This document shows positions 13,638-20,733 of a stretch of 28,870 nt of DNA, piece by piece. Numbering within the stretch: the stretch's first letter is position 1; every line of letters starts with the position of its first letter. This DNA is from CAYPOY01 sp964412395 (GTDB lineage: Bacteria > Chloroflexota > Anaerolineae > B4-G1). The position numbers and the translations under genes are program-made. Where the stretch lies: the NCBI GenBank assembly GCA_964412395.1, contig CAYPOY010000018.1:1-28870 (forward strand), written 5' to 3'. The notes beneath the pieces were generated by a model that saw only the letters and a list, made by a program, of their open reading frames with translations, was not told where the DNA came from and ran no database searches.

Positions 13638-16256
13638 GTGGAAGTCATCCTGACTCACGAAAACGCAGATTTCGACGCCATCGCCAGCCTGCTGGGAGCA
13701 AGCAAGCTCTTCCCAGCCGCTATCCCCGTGCTGCCCCGGCGCATCAACCGCAATGGGCGCGCCTTCCTGGCTCTCTACGGCGCTGAACTTCCTTTCGTCC
13801 AACCCGACGACCTCTCCCGTCGCAAGATCCGGCGCGCCATCCTGGTGGACACACAGAGCCTGACCATGCTCAAAGGGATGGGGCGCGACCTGCGGGTGGA
13901 CGTCATTGACCACCACGAACTCGACCGCGAACTGCCTCCCAACTGGACCTTCTCCGGCGAGCCGATGGGGTCCACGACCACGCTGCTGATCGAGGAAATT
14001 TCGGTGCGTTCCCTCAAACTGACCGGTATTGAGGCCACGCTGCTGTTGCTGGGCATCTACGAGGACACCGGCTCCCTTTCGTACCAGGGGACGGTCGCCC
14101 GAGACGTGCGTGCGGCAGCTTGGCTGATGGAACAGGGGGCCCGTCTCGCCGTTGTCAACGAGTTCCTTCACCATCCCCTCGCGCCTGAGCAGCGTGAACT
14201 CTACGAGCGGTTGCTGGAACAGAGCGAAACCCACGAGATCGAGGGCCATATCGTCATCGTCGCCTGTGCTGAAGCGCCGGAGTTCTCAGAGGAAATCTCG
14301 ACCCTGGCCCACAAACTGTGCGAACTTCTGGAGCCATCGGCGCTATTCGTGCTCGTCGCCCTGGACGAGGGCAAGCGCATCCAACTCGTCGCCCGCAGCA
14401 CCACCGACGAGATTGACGTCGCCGCTGTAGCCAGGCACTTCGGCGGCGGGGGACACAAGCGGGCGGCCGCGGCGCTCGTCCGCAGCCGCCCGCTACAGGC
14501 AGTGCGCGAGGAACTGCTGCGTCTGCTGCCAGAAGTCGTGCGCCCCGGCGTCACCGTCGCTCAAGTGATGTCCCGGGGCGTGCAGGTGCTCTCCCCCGAC
14601 GACACAGTAACCGATGCCGCCGAGCGCATGCGGCACACCGGCCACGAGGGGTACCCGGTCGTCGCGGAGGGCCGCGTGATCGGGCTGCTGACCCGCCGGG
14701 CTGTGGACCGGGCGCTGCAGTTCAAGATGTCCAATGTCCCTGTCACCCAGGTGATGGAGGTCGGCAGCGTCGCCGTCAGCGGCCACGATTCGGTGGAGCG
14801 CCTTCAGCGGCTGATGATCGAGAGCGGCTGGGGTCAGATTCCCGTCGTCGAAGGTGACCGCATCGTCGGTGTGGTCACCCGCACCGACCTGATCACGCTA
14901 TGGGGCACGCCGCCACAGCCGTCCCAGCGCCACGAGGTTGCCACGATGCTGGAACAGGCCTTCTCAGGCCCGGTGATCGCCCTGGTGCGCCGTATCTCGC
15001 AGAAAGCCCACGAGATGGGATTCGTGCCCTACTTCGTCGGCGGATTGGTGCGAGACCTGTTGTTGGGCACTTCCATCGTGGACGTGGATATGGTCATTGA
15101 GGGAGACGGAATCGCGCTGGCTCGCTGCATGGCCGCCGACCTGGGCGGCCGGGTGCGCACCCACAAACGATTCGGTACCGCCAAGTGGTTCCTCTCGCGG
15201 CACGTCTGGCGGCAGGTCGTCGACCGTGTCCCTCACGACGAACTACCGCCCAGTATGGACTTCGTGACGGCGCGTACCGAGTTCTACACGTACCCCACCG
15301 CCCTGCCCCAGGTGGAGCGCAGTTCAATCAAGCAAGACCTCCACCGGCGCGACTTCACCATCAACACGCTCGCTATCCGCCTCGACCCGGATCACTGGGG
15401 GGAACTCTTGGACTTCTATGGTGGCGAGGCCGACCTCCGCAACAACGTCATCCGCGTGTTGCATAGCCTCAGTTTTGTGGACGACCCCACTCGTATGCTG
15501 CGGGCCGCACGGTTGGAGAGCCGCCTGGGATTTCACCTCGATCCCCGCAGTGAGGAACTGATCGCCGATGGTTTGCCGTTGTTGAAACGGGTCAGCGGCG
15601 ACCGCATACGCCACGAACTGGAGTTGATCTTCGGTGAGGCTGAGCCGGAACGGGCATTGTGCCGTCTGGACGAACTGGGCGTGCTGGCCTACATCCATCC
15701 TGGTCTGCATTGTGACGAGTGGCTGCAGGCCAGGTATTGCGCTATCCGCGAAGGCCTGGAACCTGAAACCTGGAACCTGAAACCTCAGGACATCGCCTTT
15801 CTCTATCTAGCTCTGCTGGCATACCGGCTTGGCGATGAGGAGTTGGAGGGGTTGATCATTCGCCTGAAAGTGGGACGTGACGATGGGGAGGGCCTGCGTC
15901 TCTTGCCTGGTCTGAAGAATATCTTGCCTCAACTGGGGAAGGCGCGTCGGCCCAGCGCCGTCTACCGCTTGCTGGAGCCATACCCTGCCCGCACCCTGGC
16001 TGTGGCCTGGATCGCTACTGACCGCAAGCGGCTGCGGAGGCGGCTGCTGCACTATCAGACGGAGTGGCGACTGGTCGAGCCCGAACTGACCGGAGACTAT
16101 CTGAAAGCAATGGGACTGAAACCCGGCCCGCTCTTCGGACGATTGCTGGAAACGCTGCGCGATGCCCGGCTGGATGGTCAGGTGAGCACACGGGAGGAGG
16201 AGGTGGTGTTGTTGGAAAAACTGTTGGCTGCTGGCGAAGAGAGGGAGACCAGGTGA
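13638..16256 (+). CDS. DHH-CBS-CCA protein: nanoRNase-like DHH/DHHA1, CBS pair, tRNA nucleotidyltransferase (A-adding type)
   Basis: 872 residues from a GTG with GAGGA 7 nt upstream, 13 nt after the previous stop; the frame is open further upstream but overlaps that gene. DHH domain: THENADFDAIAS (Asp11, Asp13), VDTQ (Asp71), DHH (91-93) and YEDTG; DHHA1: GGGGHKRAA (269-277). Two CBS repeats span about 300-430 (VMSRGVQVLSPDDTVTDA and GVVTRTDLITLWG). The class II nucleotidyltransferase head follows: YFVGGLVRDLLLG and the metal-binding VDVD (482/484), then RRDFTINTLA and DDPTRMLRAARLE. This architecture is known in bacteria with split CC- and A-adding activity, so it probably adds the terminal A to tRNA while the DHH part may degrade short RNA. 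A 7-bp repeat array is embedded at residues about 706-718. Confidence 0.93.
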   Translation: MEVILTHENADFDAIASLLGASKLFPAAIPVLPRRINRNGRAFLALYGAELPFVQPDDLSRRKIRRAILVDTQSLTMLKGMGRDLRVDVIDHHELDRELPPNWTFSGEPMGSTTTLLIEEISVRSLKLTGIEATLLLLGIYEDTGSLSYQGTVARDVRAAAWLMEQGARLAVVNEFLHHPLAPEQRELYERLLEQSETHEIEGHIVIVACAEAPEFSEEISTLAHKLCELLEPSALFVLVALDEGKRIQLVARSTTDEIDVAAVARHFGGGGHKRAAAALVRSRPLQAVREELLRLLPEVVRPGVTVAQVMSRGVQVLSPDDTVTDAAERMRHTGHEGYPVVAEGRVIGLLTRRAVDRALQFKMSNVPVTQVMEVGSVAVSGHDSVERLQRLMIESGWGQIPVVEGDRIVGVVTRTDLITLWGTPPQPSQRHEVATMLEQAFSGPVIALVRRISQKAHEMGFVPYFVGGLVRDLLLGTSIVDVDMVIEGDGIALARCMAADLGGRVRTHKRFGTAKWFLSRHVWRQVVDRVPHDELPPSMDFVTARTEFYTYPTALPQVERSSIKQDLHRRDFTINTLAIRLDPDHWGELLDFYGGEADLRNNVIRVLHSLSFVDDPTRMLRAARLESRLGFHLDPRSEELIADGLPLLKRVSGDRIRHELELIFGEAEPERALCRLDELGVLAYIHPGLHCDEWLQARYCAIREGLEPETWNLKPQDIAFLYLALLAYRLGDEELEGLIIRLKVGRDDGEGLRLLPGLKNILPQLGKARRPSAVYRLLEPYPARTLAVAWIATDRKRLRRRLLHYQTEWRLVEPELTGDYLKAMGLKPGPLFGRLLETLRDARLDGQVSTREEEVVLLEKLLAAGEERETR
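15755..15789 (+). repeat. 7-bp tandem array inside the DHH-CBS-CCA coding sequence
   Basis: CCTGGAA and CCTGAAA alternate at 15755, 15762, 15769 and 15776, followed by a decayed unit at 15783. It is read as EPETWNLKP in the C-terminal RNA-binding part of the protein. The style (7-bp period, two alternating variants) matches the intergenic arrays elsewhere in the window. Confidence 0.8.
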
Positions 16257-16275
16257 CAAGGCGACAAGGAAACAG
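16252..16275 (+). repeat. Short 8-bp tandem array, GGTGACAA type
   Basis: Three units (GGTGACAA, GGCGACAA, GGAAACAG) at 16252, 16260 and 16268. The stop codon of the preceding gene is inside the first unit and the array runs up to the ribosome-binding site of the next gene. Confidence 0.6.
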
Positions 16276-16284
16276 AATGGAGGG

Positions 16285-16620
16285 ATGATGAACAGACGGG
16301 CTATTGAGGGGCGAGGCCCACTGATGACTGAGGTTGTCGAGGGGGAACCTATCCGCGTCGGTGAGCGCGAACTGGTGCCGATGGTGCGCGTGACGACCAG
16401 CGTGCGACGGCGAGCCCTCGTCGGCACCGACCGACTGGCCGGGCAAGGTTGGGGTTTCGTGCGCATGCAGCCCGTCGCGATCGTGGAACGTAGCAAGGGG
16501 GGCAAGCGCCGTATCCCCATTCAAGACAGGACGGCCCAGGCGCTCAGTGGATTACTCTTGGCAGCGTTTATAATCCCGCTGCTGCTGGCGGCGGCCATAC
16601 GCCTGGCGCGCAAGGCGTGA
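16285..16620 (+). CDS. Divergent GerW/YtfJ-like membrane protein
   Basis: 111 residues. The segment GEPIRVGERELVPMVRVTTS aligns by eye with GEPVTAEDRTIIPVARVAYG of the next gene, and GFVRMQPVAIVE matches its later strand. This is therefore a diverged member of the GerW (sporulation protein YtfJ) family that has lost the glycine-rich loop. Residues about 87-106 (ALSGLLLAAFIIPLLLAAAI) form a transmembrane helix with a basic tail. The start is uncertain: the ATG at 16285 abuts the GGAGGG, 16288 leaves 3 nt, and 16324 has GGCGAGG 7 nt upstream. Function unknown; the family is named from spore formers, but no sporulation genes are visible here. Confidence 0.75.
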   Translation: MMNRRAIEGRGPLMTEVVEGEPIRVGERELVPMVRVTTSVRRRALVGTDRLAGQGWGFVRMQPVAIVERSKGGKRRIPIQDRTAQALSGLLLAAFIIPLLLAAAIRLARKA

Positions 16621-16625
16621 AAGGA

Positions 16626-16710
16626 GGATGGAGAGTGGAGAGTGGAGGATAGAGAATGGAGGATGGAGAGTGGAGAATAGAGAAATGGAGATCGGAGAGT
16701 AGAGGATAGA
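16626..16710 (+). repeat. Purine-rich 7-bp tandem array (GRRTRGA) with repeated Shine-Dalgarno-like words
   Basis: About twelve units of seven bases with consensus GRRTRGA (for example GGATGGA, GAGTGGA, GAATAGA), one of them 8 nt long. The + strand stretch contains only purines and T, apart from one C. It fills the whole spacer between the two GerW-like genes and ends just before the true Shine-Dalgarno (GGGAGG at 16712-16717) of the second gene. Confidence 0.85.
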
Positions 16711-16723
16711 AGGGAGGAAACTG

Positions 16724-17119
16724 ATGGAAGTGGAGATTCAGAAATTGCTCGATTCTTTAGCCGACATGCGGGAGAAGGCCAACGTCAACGCTTGCTTCGG
16801 CGAACCCGTGACCGCCGAAGACCGTACCATCATCCCCGTCGCCAGGGTGGCCTATGGCTTCGGACTGGGGGTCGGACACGGGACAGCGCTCAAGGAAAAA
16901 GTCCCAGAGGAGGAACCCTCGAAGGAGGCCGGAGGTGGTGGCGGAGGCGGGGGCATGAGAGCCTGCCCTCTCGCCGTCGTCGAGGTGACACCGGAAGGCA
17001 CCTGGGTGAAACCGGTCATTGACGAGCAGAGGGTGACGTTAGCCGGAGTGCTGCTCGCCGGTTGGGCCGTCTCCTGTCTGGCCTGGGCGCTGGTCAGGAT
17101 TTTCGGCCGACAAGAGTGA
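16724..17119 (+). CDS. GerW (YtfJ) family protein with C-terminal membrane helix
   Basis: 131 residues, start ATG with GGGAGG 6 nt upstream. It has the typical N-terminal helix (MEVEIQKLLDSLADMREKAN), then FGEPVTAEDRTIIPVARVAYGF, a gly-rich loop with eight consecutive glycines (GGGGGGGG), and the strand MRACPLAVVEVTPEG. A C-terminal hydrophobic segment (LAGVLLAGWAVSCLAWALV) adds a membrane anchor. In Bacillus GerW is needed for spore germination, but members are widespread in non-spore-formers with unknown roles. The tandem arrangement with a diverged copy suggests a two-subunit complex. Confidence 0.88.
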   Translation: MEVEIQKLLDSLADMREKANVNACFGEPVTAEDRTIIPVARVAYGFGLGVGHGTALKEKVPEEEPSKEAGGGGGGGGMRACPLAVVEVTPEGTWVKPVIDEQRVTLAGVLLAGWAVSCLAWALVRIFGRQE

Positions 17120-17162
17120 TCATCTGATCCTGCTTTTCGCATCCTGCGGTTATGAATGGAAG

Positions 17163-17178
17163 CGTCAACTTGTTGACG
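17163..17178. promoter_or_regulatory. 16-bp perfect palindrome, possible operator
   Basis: CGTCAACTTGTTGACG is a perfect palindrome in the 177-nt spacer before the first Yip1-like gene. Its right half contains TTGACG, but no convincing -10 box follows at 16-18 nt. A second inverted repeat, GTTGC/GCAAC, follows near 17196-17211. Nothing else is seen in the spacer apart from the Shine-Dalgarno. Confidence 0.4.
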
Positions 17179-17296
17179 TCACTGGTGGGCGGAAAGTTGC
17201 ATCTGCGCAACTGACACCTGTGCCAGGGTCAGCGAAACAAGTTTCGGCTCCCATTCAGGCCAGAAAAGTGCGGAGAATAAGCTGACGGGAGGTAGC

Positions 17297-18016
17297 ATGA
17301 TGAAAGCATTGATACGATTAGCGTGGGAGGCCCTCTTCCTGAGCGAAGCGCCCTGCGTCGAGATGCGTGAGAGCTCAAATCCAGCGTTGCGCGGCCTGGG
17401 GCTTATCGTCCTGGTCGCCGTGGCCGTGGCGTTGGTTGGACTGGCGGGTACAGCGCTGGAATGGGCAACTACACCCAACATGCGCGACATCCAGGAGGCC
17501 GTGTTGGAGGGTATCCAGCAGATGCCCTGGTACCAGGAGCTACAGAGTACCCCCGAGTTCCGTGGGAGGTTCCAGCAGCAGTACAAGTTGTGGTGGCGCA
17601 TCTTTCCGCGGATGTTCGGCGCGCCGGATATTGCCAGCGCTGCGCTGAGGATCATCCTCTTACCGTTGGGCTTAGCGCTCACGTGGTTTCTGTACGGGCT
17701 GGTGGCCCACCTCTTCGCCCGGTTGCTGGGCGGGCAGGGAGGCCTGGGTCAGACACTGGGCTGCACTGCGTTAGCGGTCGCACCCCAACTGCTGAACATG
17801 GCCACGGTCTTTCCCTACCTCGTCATCGGTGGGGTGGTGGGCACATGGACGTTGCTCTGCCGCTACGTAGCGCTCAAGACGTGCCATCGGTTAACCTGGG
17901 GCCGGGCCCTGGCGGCGACGTTGTTGCCCTACGTCGCTTTTGCCTTGTTGGTCTCATTCTTCGCCTGCCTGGGTAGTGTGGCCACGGCTTTAATCTTCGG
18001 AGGAGGTGCACAATGA
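17297..18016 (+). CDS. Yip1-like integral membrane protein (first of a pair)
   Basis: 239 residues, ATG with GGGAGG upstream. It opens with the amphipathic segment MMKALIRLAWEALFLSE, then a membrane segment (LGLIVLVAVAVALVGLAG) and a soluble loop with Trp and Gln. Three to four more helices include HLFARLLGGQGGLGQTLGCT, the Yip1-domain signature of a gly-rich loop before a helix ending in AVAPQLL. The Yip1 family in bacteria is uncharacterised. It overlaps the next gene by 4 nt (ATGA), and both share the opening L-x-R/Q-LAW-E/D-ALLF, so the two are paralogues that probably form a heteromeric membrane complex. Confidence 0.8.
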   Translation: MMKALIRLAWEALFLSEAPCVEMRESSNPALRGLGLIVLVAVAVALVGLAGTALEWATTPNMRDIQEAVLEGIQQMPWYQELQSTPEFRGRFQQQYKLWWRIFPRMFGAPDIASAALRIILLPLGLALTWFLYGLVAHLFARLLGGQGGLGQTLGCTALAVAPQLLNMATVFPYLVIGGVVGTWTLLCRYVALKTCHRLTWGRALAATLLPYVAFALLVSFFACLGSVATALIFGGGAQ

Positions 18017-18762
18017 GAGAATTGCTTCAACTTGCCTGGGACGCTCTGCTGTTCAAACACGAGGCCTATGCGCAACACGTCGCCTGCGCCGATGTGCTGA
18101 AGCGCGGACTGACGCTACTGGTGCTGGTAACACTATTGGCAGGCGTGGTCTCACTCATCGTCAACGTCGTCGGCGACCTGCGCCCGATGAGCGCCGAGGC
18201 CCAGCGGCGAGAGGCAGAGGAGGGCATCCAGGAGTTCACCGAGTACGTGGACACTATGCGGCAATTCTTTGACGTGCCGCCTGACTTCGAGGAGCAGATG
18301 ATTGCCTATATGCAGGCCGGGATGGGGATCGGTTTCGGTATTGAGGCGCTGCCGACCCGGCTGCCCAAACCCGTGGGGAGGGTATTACACGACCTGGGTG
18401 CTTTTCTATCGCTGCCTTTCCGCCGGCTGGCGGGCTGGATCGGGTATGGCATCTGGGTGCTGCTGGTCGTCAAACTGCTGGGGGGCCGGGCGACGGCATC
18501 TCAAATGCTGGGTGCAACTACCCTCTACGCTGTGCCACATGTCCTGGACATCCTGGGTTTTGTGCCCTGTCTCGGGGGGATGCTTGGGCTGGTGGCGATT
18601 GTATGGGGCATCGCCATCTACGTCAAAGCCCTGGCCGTCGCCAACGAGTTTAGCATTGGCCGGGCCACCATTGCAACCGTGGCGCCGGCACTGGTCGGCG
18701 GAGCGTTGGCACTGATGGGCCTGTTGGTGCTCTTCATCCTGGCGTTGGTGGGTAGTGGGTAG
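18013..18762 (+). CDS. Yip1-like integral membrane protein (second of a pair)
   Basis: 249 residues. The start overlaps the stop of its paralogue by 4 nt and has GGAGGAGG upstream. It begins MRELLQLAWDALLFKHEAY; the first helix (LTLLVLVTLLAGVVSLIVNV) is followed by a long charged region (about 55-125) with acidic helices. Then come the Yip1 core KLLGGRATASQMLGATTL and helices at about 180-205 and 220-247. It is the last gene before the lgt promoter. No enzymatic motif is present. Membrane organisation or transport is possible, but there is no direct evidence. Confidence 0.8.
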   Translation: MRELLQLAWDALLFKHEAYAQHVACADVLKRGLTLLVLVTLLAGVVSLIVNVVGDLRPMSAEAQRREAEEGIQEFTEYVDTMRQFFDVPPDFEEQMIAYMQAGMGIGFGIEALPTRLPKPVGRVLHDLGAFLSLPFRRLAGWIGYGIWVLLVVKLLGGRATASQMLGATTLYAVPHVLDILGFVPCLGGMLGLVAIVWGIAIYVKALAVANEFSIGRATIATVAPALVGGALALMGLLVLFILALVGSG

Positions 18763-18776
18763 TCGCCATCGTCCGA

Positions 18777-18805
18777 TTGAATAACTGGCCTGCTTGTGGT
18801 ATAAT
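18777..18805 (+). promoter_or_regulatory. Extended -10 promoter of lgt
   Basis: TTGAAT (18777-18782), a 17-nt spacer and TATAAT (18800-18805) preceded by TG at 18797-18798, a textbook extended -10. Expected start near 18812, about 23 nt before the ATG, so lgt is transcribed independently of the Yip1 genes. Confidence 0.8.
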
Positions 18806-18834
18806 CTGTTGCACACTTGCGGCAGGAGGAAACC

Positions 18835-19719
18835 ATGAAGCCACCGCTTGATCCCATTCTCATCCACATTACCCCGGACTTTGGCATCTACTGGTACGGT
18901 GTCCTGATCGTCGCTGGCGTCATGCTGGGTGCCCTGTACGCCGCCTGGCGGGCCAGGCAGGACGGTGCAAACCCTGACCATGTCTGGAATGGGCTCATAG
19001 CCGCCATCATTTTTGGCATCATCTGCGCTCGGCTCTACCCAGTCTTCTATGAACCATAAGGCGGGATGGTGGGATGGAGATCATAACGCCAGCACCCCCT
19101 CGAGAGACTGTACATCCGGCAGGGCGGCCTGGGCATCTACGGCGCTATCGCCGGGGGCATGCTGGGGGTGCTGATCTATGCCTGGCGCGCTAAACTGCGG
19201 CCGCTACAGTGGCTCGACTACGGCGCGCCGGGGCTGGCTCTGGGCCAGGCCATTGGTCGCTGGGGTAACTTCATCAACCAGGAACTCTACGGGCCGCCCA
19301 CCGATCTTCCCTGGGGCTTGATTATTGACCCGGAGCACCGTATCGTTCCCTACAACGATCTTGCCACCTATCCGCCTGACACCCTCTTTCACCCCACCTT
19401 CCTGTACGAATCACTGTGGTGCCTGCTGCTGTTCATCACCCTGGCATTGCTCGCGCACAAGATCAAAGACCGGCTGTTGGAAGGGGACATCCTCCTGAGT
19501 TACATCGTAGGTTACCCGCTGGGCCGCTTCTTCATTGAGTACTTCCGCCCCGATGCCTGGATGATCGGCCCCATCGCGGCCGCGCAACTGTTCGCCATTG
19601 TCTGCGTGGTGGGAGCGGTGACTTTGCTGGTCGTGCGACACGCCAGAGCGAGAGCTGCTGCACCGATGGCTGAGACTGCTGAGGCGGTGCCGGAGTCGGA
19701 ACCAGACTCGGAAACTTGA
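18835..19719 (+). pseudogene. lgt: Prolipoprotein diacylglyceryl transferase interrupted by two in-frame TAA codons
   Basis: Lgt transfers diacylglycerol to the lipobox Cys of prolipoproteins in the membrane. The ATG has AGGAGG 5 nt upstream and a strong promoter. The N-terminal part (DPILIHITPDFGIYWYGVLI to FGIICARLYPVFYEP) is normal. TAA follows at 19057 and again at 19084. Without any frameshift the sequence then resumes as RQHPLERLYIRQGGLGIYGA, LALGQAIGRWGNFINQELYG (Lgt signature), FHPTFLYESLWCLLLF and YPLGRFFIEYFRPDAW to 19719. The whole frame is 295 codons, the normal size. The 24 nt between the stops are built of 8-bp repeat units, and CATAA flanks them as a direct repeat. The first in-frame ATG after the second stop (19159) would omit GGLGIYG. 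It may be a real pseudogene, a split gene, readthrough or an assembly error. Confidence 0.85.
19060..19083 (+). repeat. 8-bp array between the two stop codons in lgt
   Basis: GGCGGGAT, GGTGGGAT and GGAGATCA at 19060, 19068 and 19076. CATAA occurs on both sides (19055-19059 and 19082-19086), 27 bp apart. This resembles the window's intergenic arrays more than coding sequence. Confidence 0.65.
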
Positions 19720-19723
19720 TGCG

Positions 19724-19751
19724 GGATACTGGATACTGGATGCTCGATAGC
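19724..19751 (+). repeat. 7-bp tandem array, GGATACT type
   Basis: GGATACT twice, then GGATGCT and CGATAGC, at 19724, 19731, 19738 and 19745, just after the lgt stop codon. Confidence 0.7.
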
Positions 19752-19813
19752 CTGATGGAATGTATGGACCGGGTTGCGCAACTGACGGCAAGCCACGTAG
19801 ATAGTTACCTGGG

Positions 19814-19845
19814 GAGCCTGATGCCACCAGGCATTGGGCTCTTTT
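19814..19845 (+). terminator. Intrinsic terminator downstream of lgt
   Basis: GAGCCTGATGCC (19814-19825) pairs with GGCATTGGGCTC (19830-19841) over 12 bp (two G-U wobbles) with a 4-nt loop, followed by TTTT. It lies 95 nt after lgt and 25 nt before the zinc-ribbon gene. Confidence 0.8.
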
Positions 19846-19870
19846 CGTCCCACGATTGGGAGGACGGCCA

Positions 19871-20569
19871 ATGACGAGAGGGGCAGACCTCTATCGCCTG
19901 CAATGTCTGGATAGTGAGGGAGACGCGAAGCAACGTCGCCTGGCTGAGGTAGAGGCTGCGTTGGGAGAGAGCGAATCGCTGAAGCAAGCACACCGGGCAT
20001 TGGAAAGCGCACAGGCGCTGGCCCAAAGGTGGGCGCTACGACAACGCGATCTGGAACTGGAAACTCAGGGAGTCTCGGACGAAATCTCACGCTCCGAGCA
20101 GCGGCTCTACGGCGGCGTGGTCAAGAACCCCAAAGAATTAGCAGACCTGCAGGCAAAGGGCGCCGCGCTCCGACGGCGACGGCAAAAACTGGAGGATGAC
20201 TTGCTGGAGGCGATGGTTAAGCAGGAGGAGGCAGAGGCCGTGCACGCTCAGGCTCAGAAGCATCTCAATGAGACACAAGCCCATTGGTCGGCCCAGCAGG
20301 CAGACCTGATGGCCGAGCGGGAGATGCTGCAGGGGAGGCTAGCAGAAATTGAGCAGGCGCGGGCGGAACTGCTGCCCAGGATCGAGGTCGGAGATCTGGC
20401 TGCCTATCAGGCCTTGCGGTGCAGAAAGGGTGGGCTGGCTGTAGTCCAGGTGCGCGATAAGGCATGTGGTGTATGCGGTGTCGCTGTACCACCAAGCCTG
20501 GAGTGGCAGTTGCGGCAGGAGGGACTGGGCTACTGCGGTAACTGTGAGCGCATCATCGTGCGTATATGA
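19871..20569 (+). CDS. Coiled-coil protein with C-terminal C4 zinc ribbon
   Basis: 232 residues. The ATG at 19871 has GGGAGGA 6 nt upstream; a TTG at 19856 is less likely. Residues 1-170 are a long charged coiled coil interrupted by RLYGGVVKNPKELADLQAKG, the conserved hairpin of this family (COG1579, zf-RING_7). The C-terminus is a zinc ribbon: CGVCGVAVPPSLEWQL and GYCGNCERIIV, two C-x2-C pairs. Homologues are common in bacteria, often near nif3-like genes, and are thought to bind nucleic acid or act as a chaperone; the biochemical role is open. A terminator lies directly upstream and no good promoter is seen, so it may depend on readthrough from lgt. Confidence 0.9.
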   Translation: MTRGADLYRLQCLDSEGDAKQRRLAEVEAALGESESLKQAHRALESAQALAQRWALRQRDLELETQGVSDEISRSEQRLYGGVVKNPKELADLQAKGAALRRRRQKLEDDLLEAMVKQEEAEAVHAQAQKHLNETQAHWSAQQADLMAEREMLQGRLAEIEQARAELLPRIEVGDLAAYQALRCRKGGLAVVQVRDKACGVCGVAVPPSLEWQLRQEGLGYCGNCERIIVRI

Positions 20570-20579
20570 TGGCCGATGG

Positions 20580-20697
20580 TAGAAATGCCACGGCCTCTCT
20601 ATGGCAGAGAGGCCGTGGCCTGCGAAAGGAGGGTAACCACAAACAGCCTTTGATGTGGGTTTCGGGGGGGGCGGGCAACCAACCCGTCCCAGCATCG
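20580..20697 (-). ncRNA. Candidate C-rich small RNA divergent from the response regulator operon
   Basis: About 118 nt. A TTGACA-17-TAAAAT promoter (20703-20731) points into it, and it ends with a 14-bp GC-rich hairpin (20587-20619) followed by AUUUCU. By hand it has three hairpins: GGGACGGG with CCCGCCCC (20690-20683 and 20675-20668, one mismatch, loop UUGGUUG), AACCCACA with UGUGGUU (one bulge), and the terminal one. Unpaired between them are part of a run of eight C (20671-20664) and CCCUCCUUU (20633-20625), which is complementary to a consensus Shine-Dalgarno. This is the design of C-rich regulatory small RNAs that block ribosome binding. No protein with a ribosome-binding site lies in it. 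I do not recognise a known family; the hairpin could instead serve the zinc-ribbon gene from the other strand. Confidence 0.5.
20587..20619. terminator. Strong 14-bp hairpin, terminator-like
   Basis: GCCACGGCCTCTCT (20587-20600), loop ATGGC, then the exact complement (20606-20619). On the - strand it is followed by CATTTCT, moderately U-rich; on the + strand by CTGCGAAAGG, with no U-tract. It therefore fits better as the end of the - strand small RNA, though it could also serve the zinc-ribbon gene. Confidence 0.6.
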
Positions 20698-20702
20698 TCC
20701 TC

Positions 20703-20731
20703 ATTTTAGCGCATAAGTGGCCCGGTGTCAA
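20703..20731 (-). promoter_or_regulatory. Strong promoter for the candidate small RNA
   Basis: TTGACA (20731-20726), a 17-nt spacer and TAAAAT (20708-20703) on the - strand. Expected start near 20697. No - strand gene follows, only the candidate RNA. The -35 box is 2 bp from the 8-bp repeat array. Confidence 0.75.
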
Positions 20732-20733
20732 TA

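Noticed and set aside
19775..19845. Riboswitch-like sequence (GGCAAGCCACG) before the zinc-ribbon gene, reminiscent of the cyclic di-GMP-I core
   Set aside because: The order of core elements does not match the class and the closing helix is missing; only the terminator hairpin is supported.
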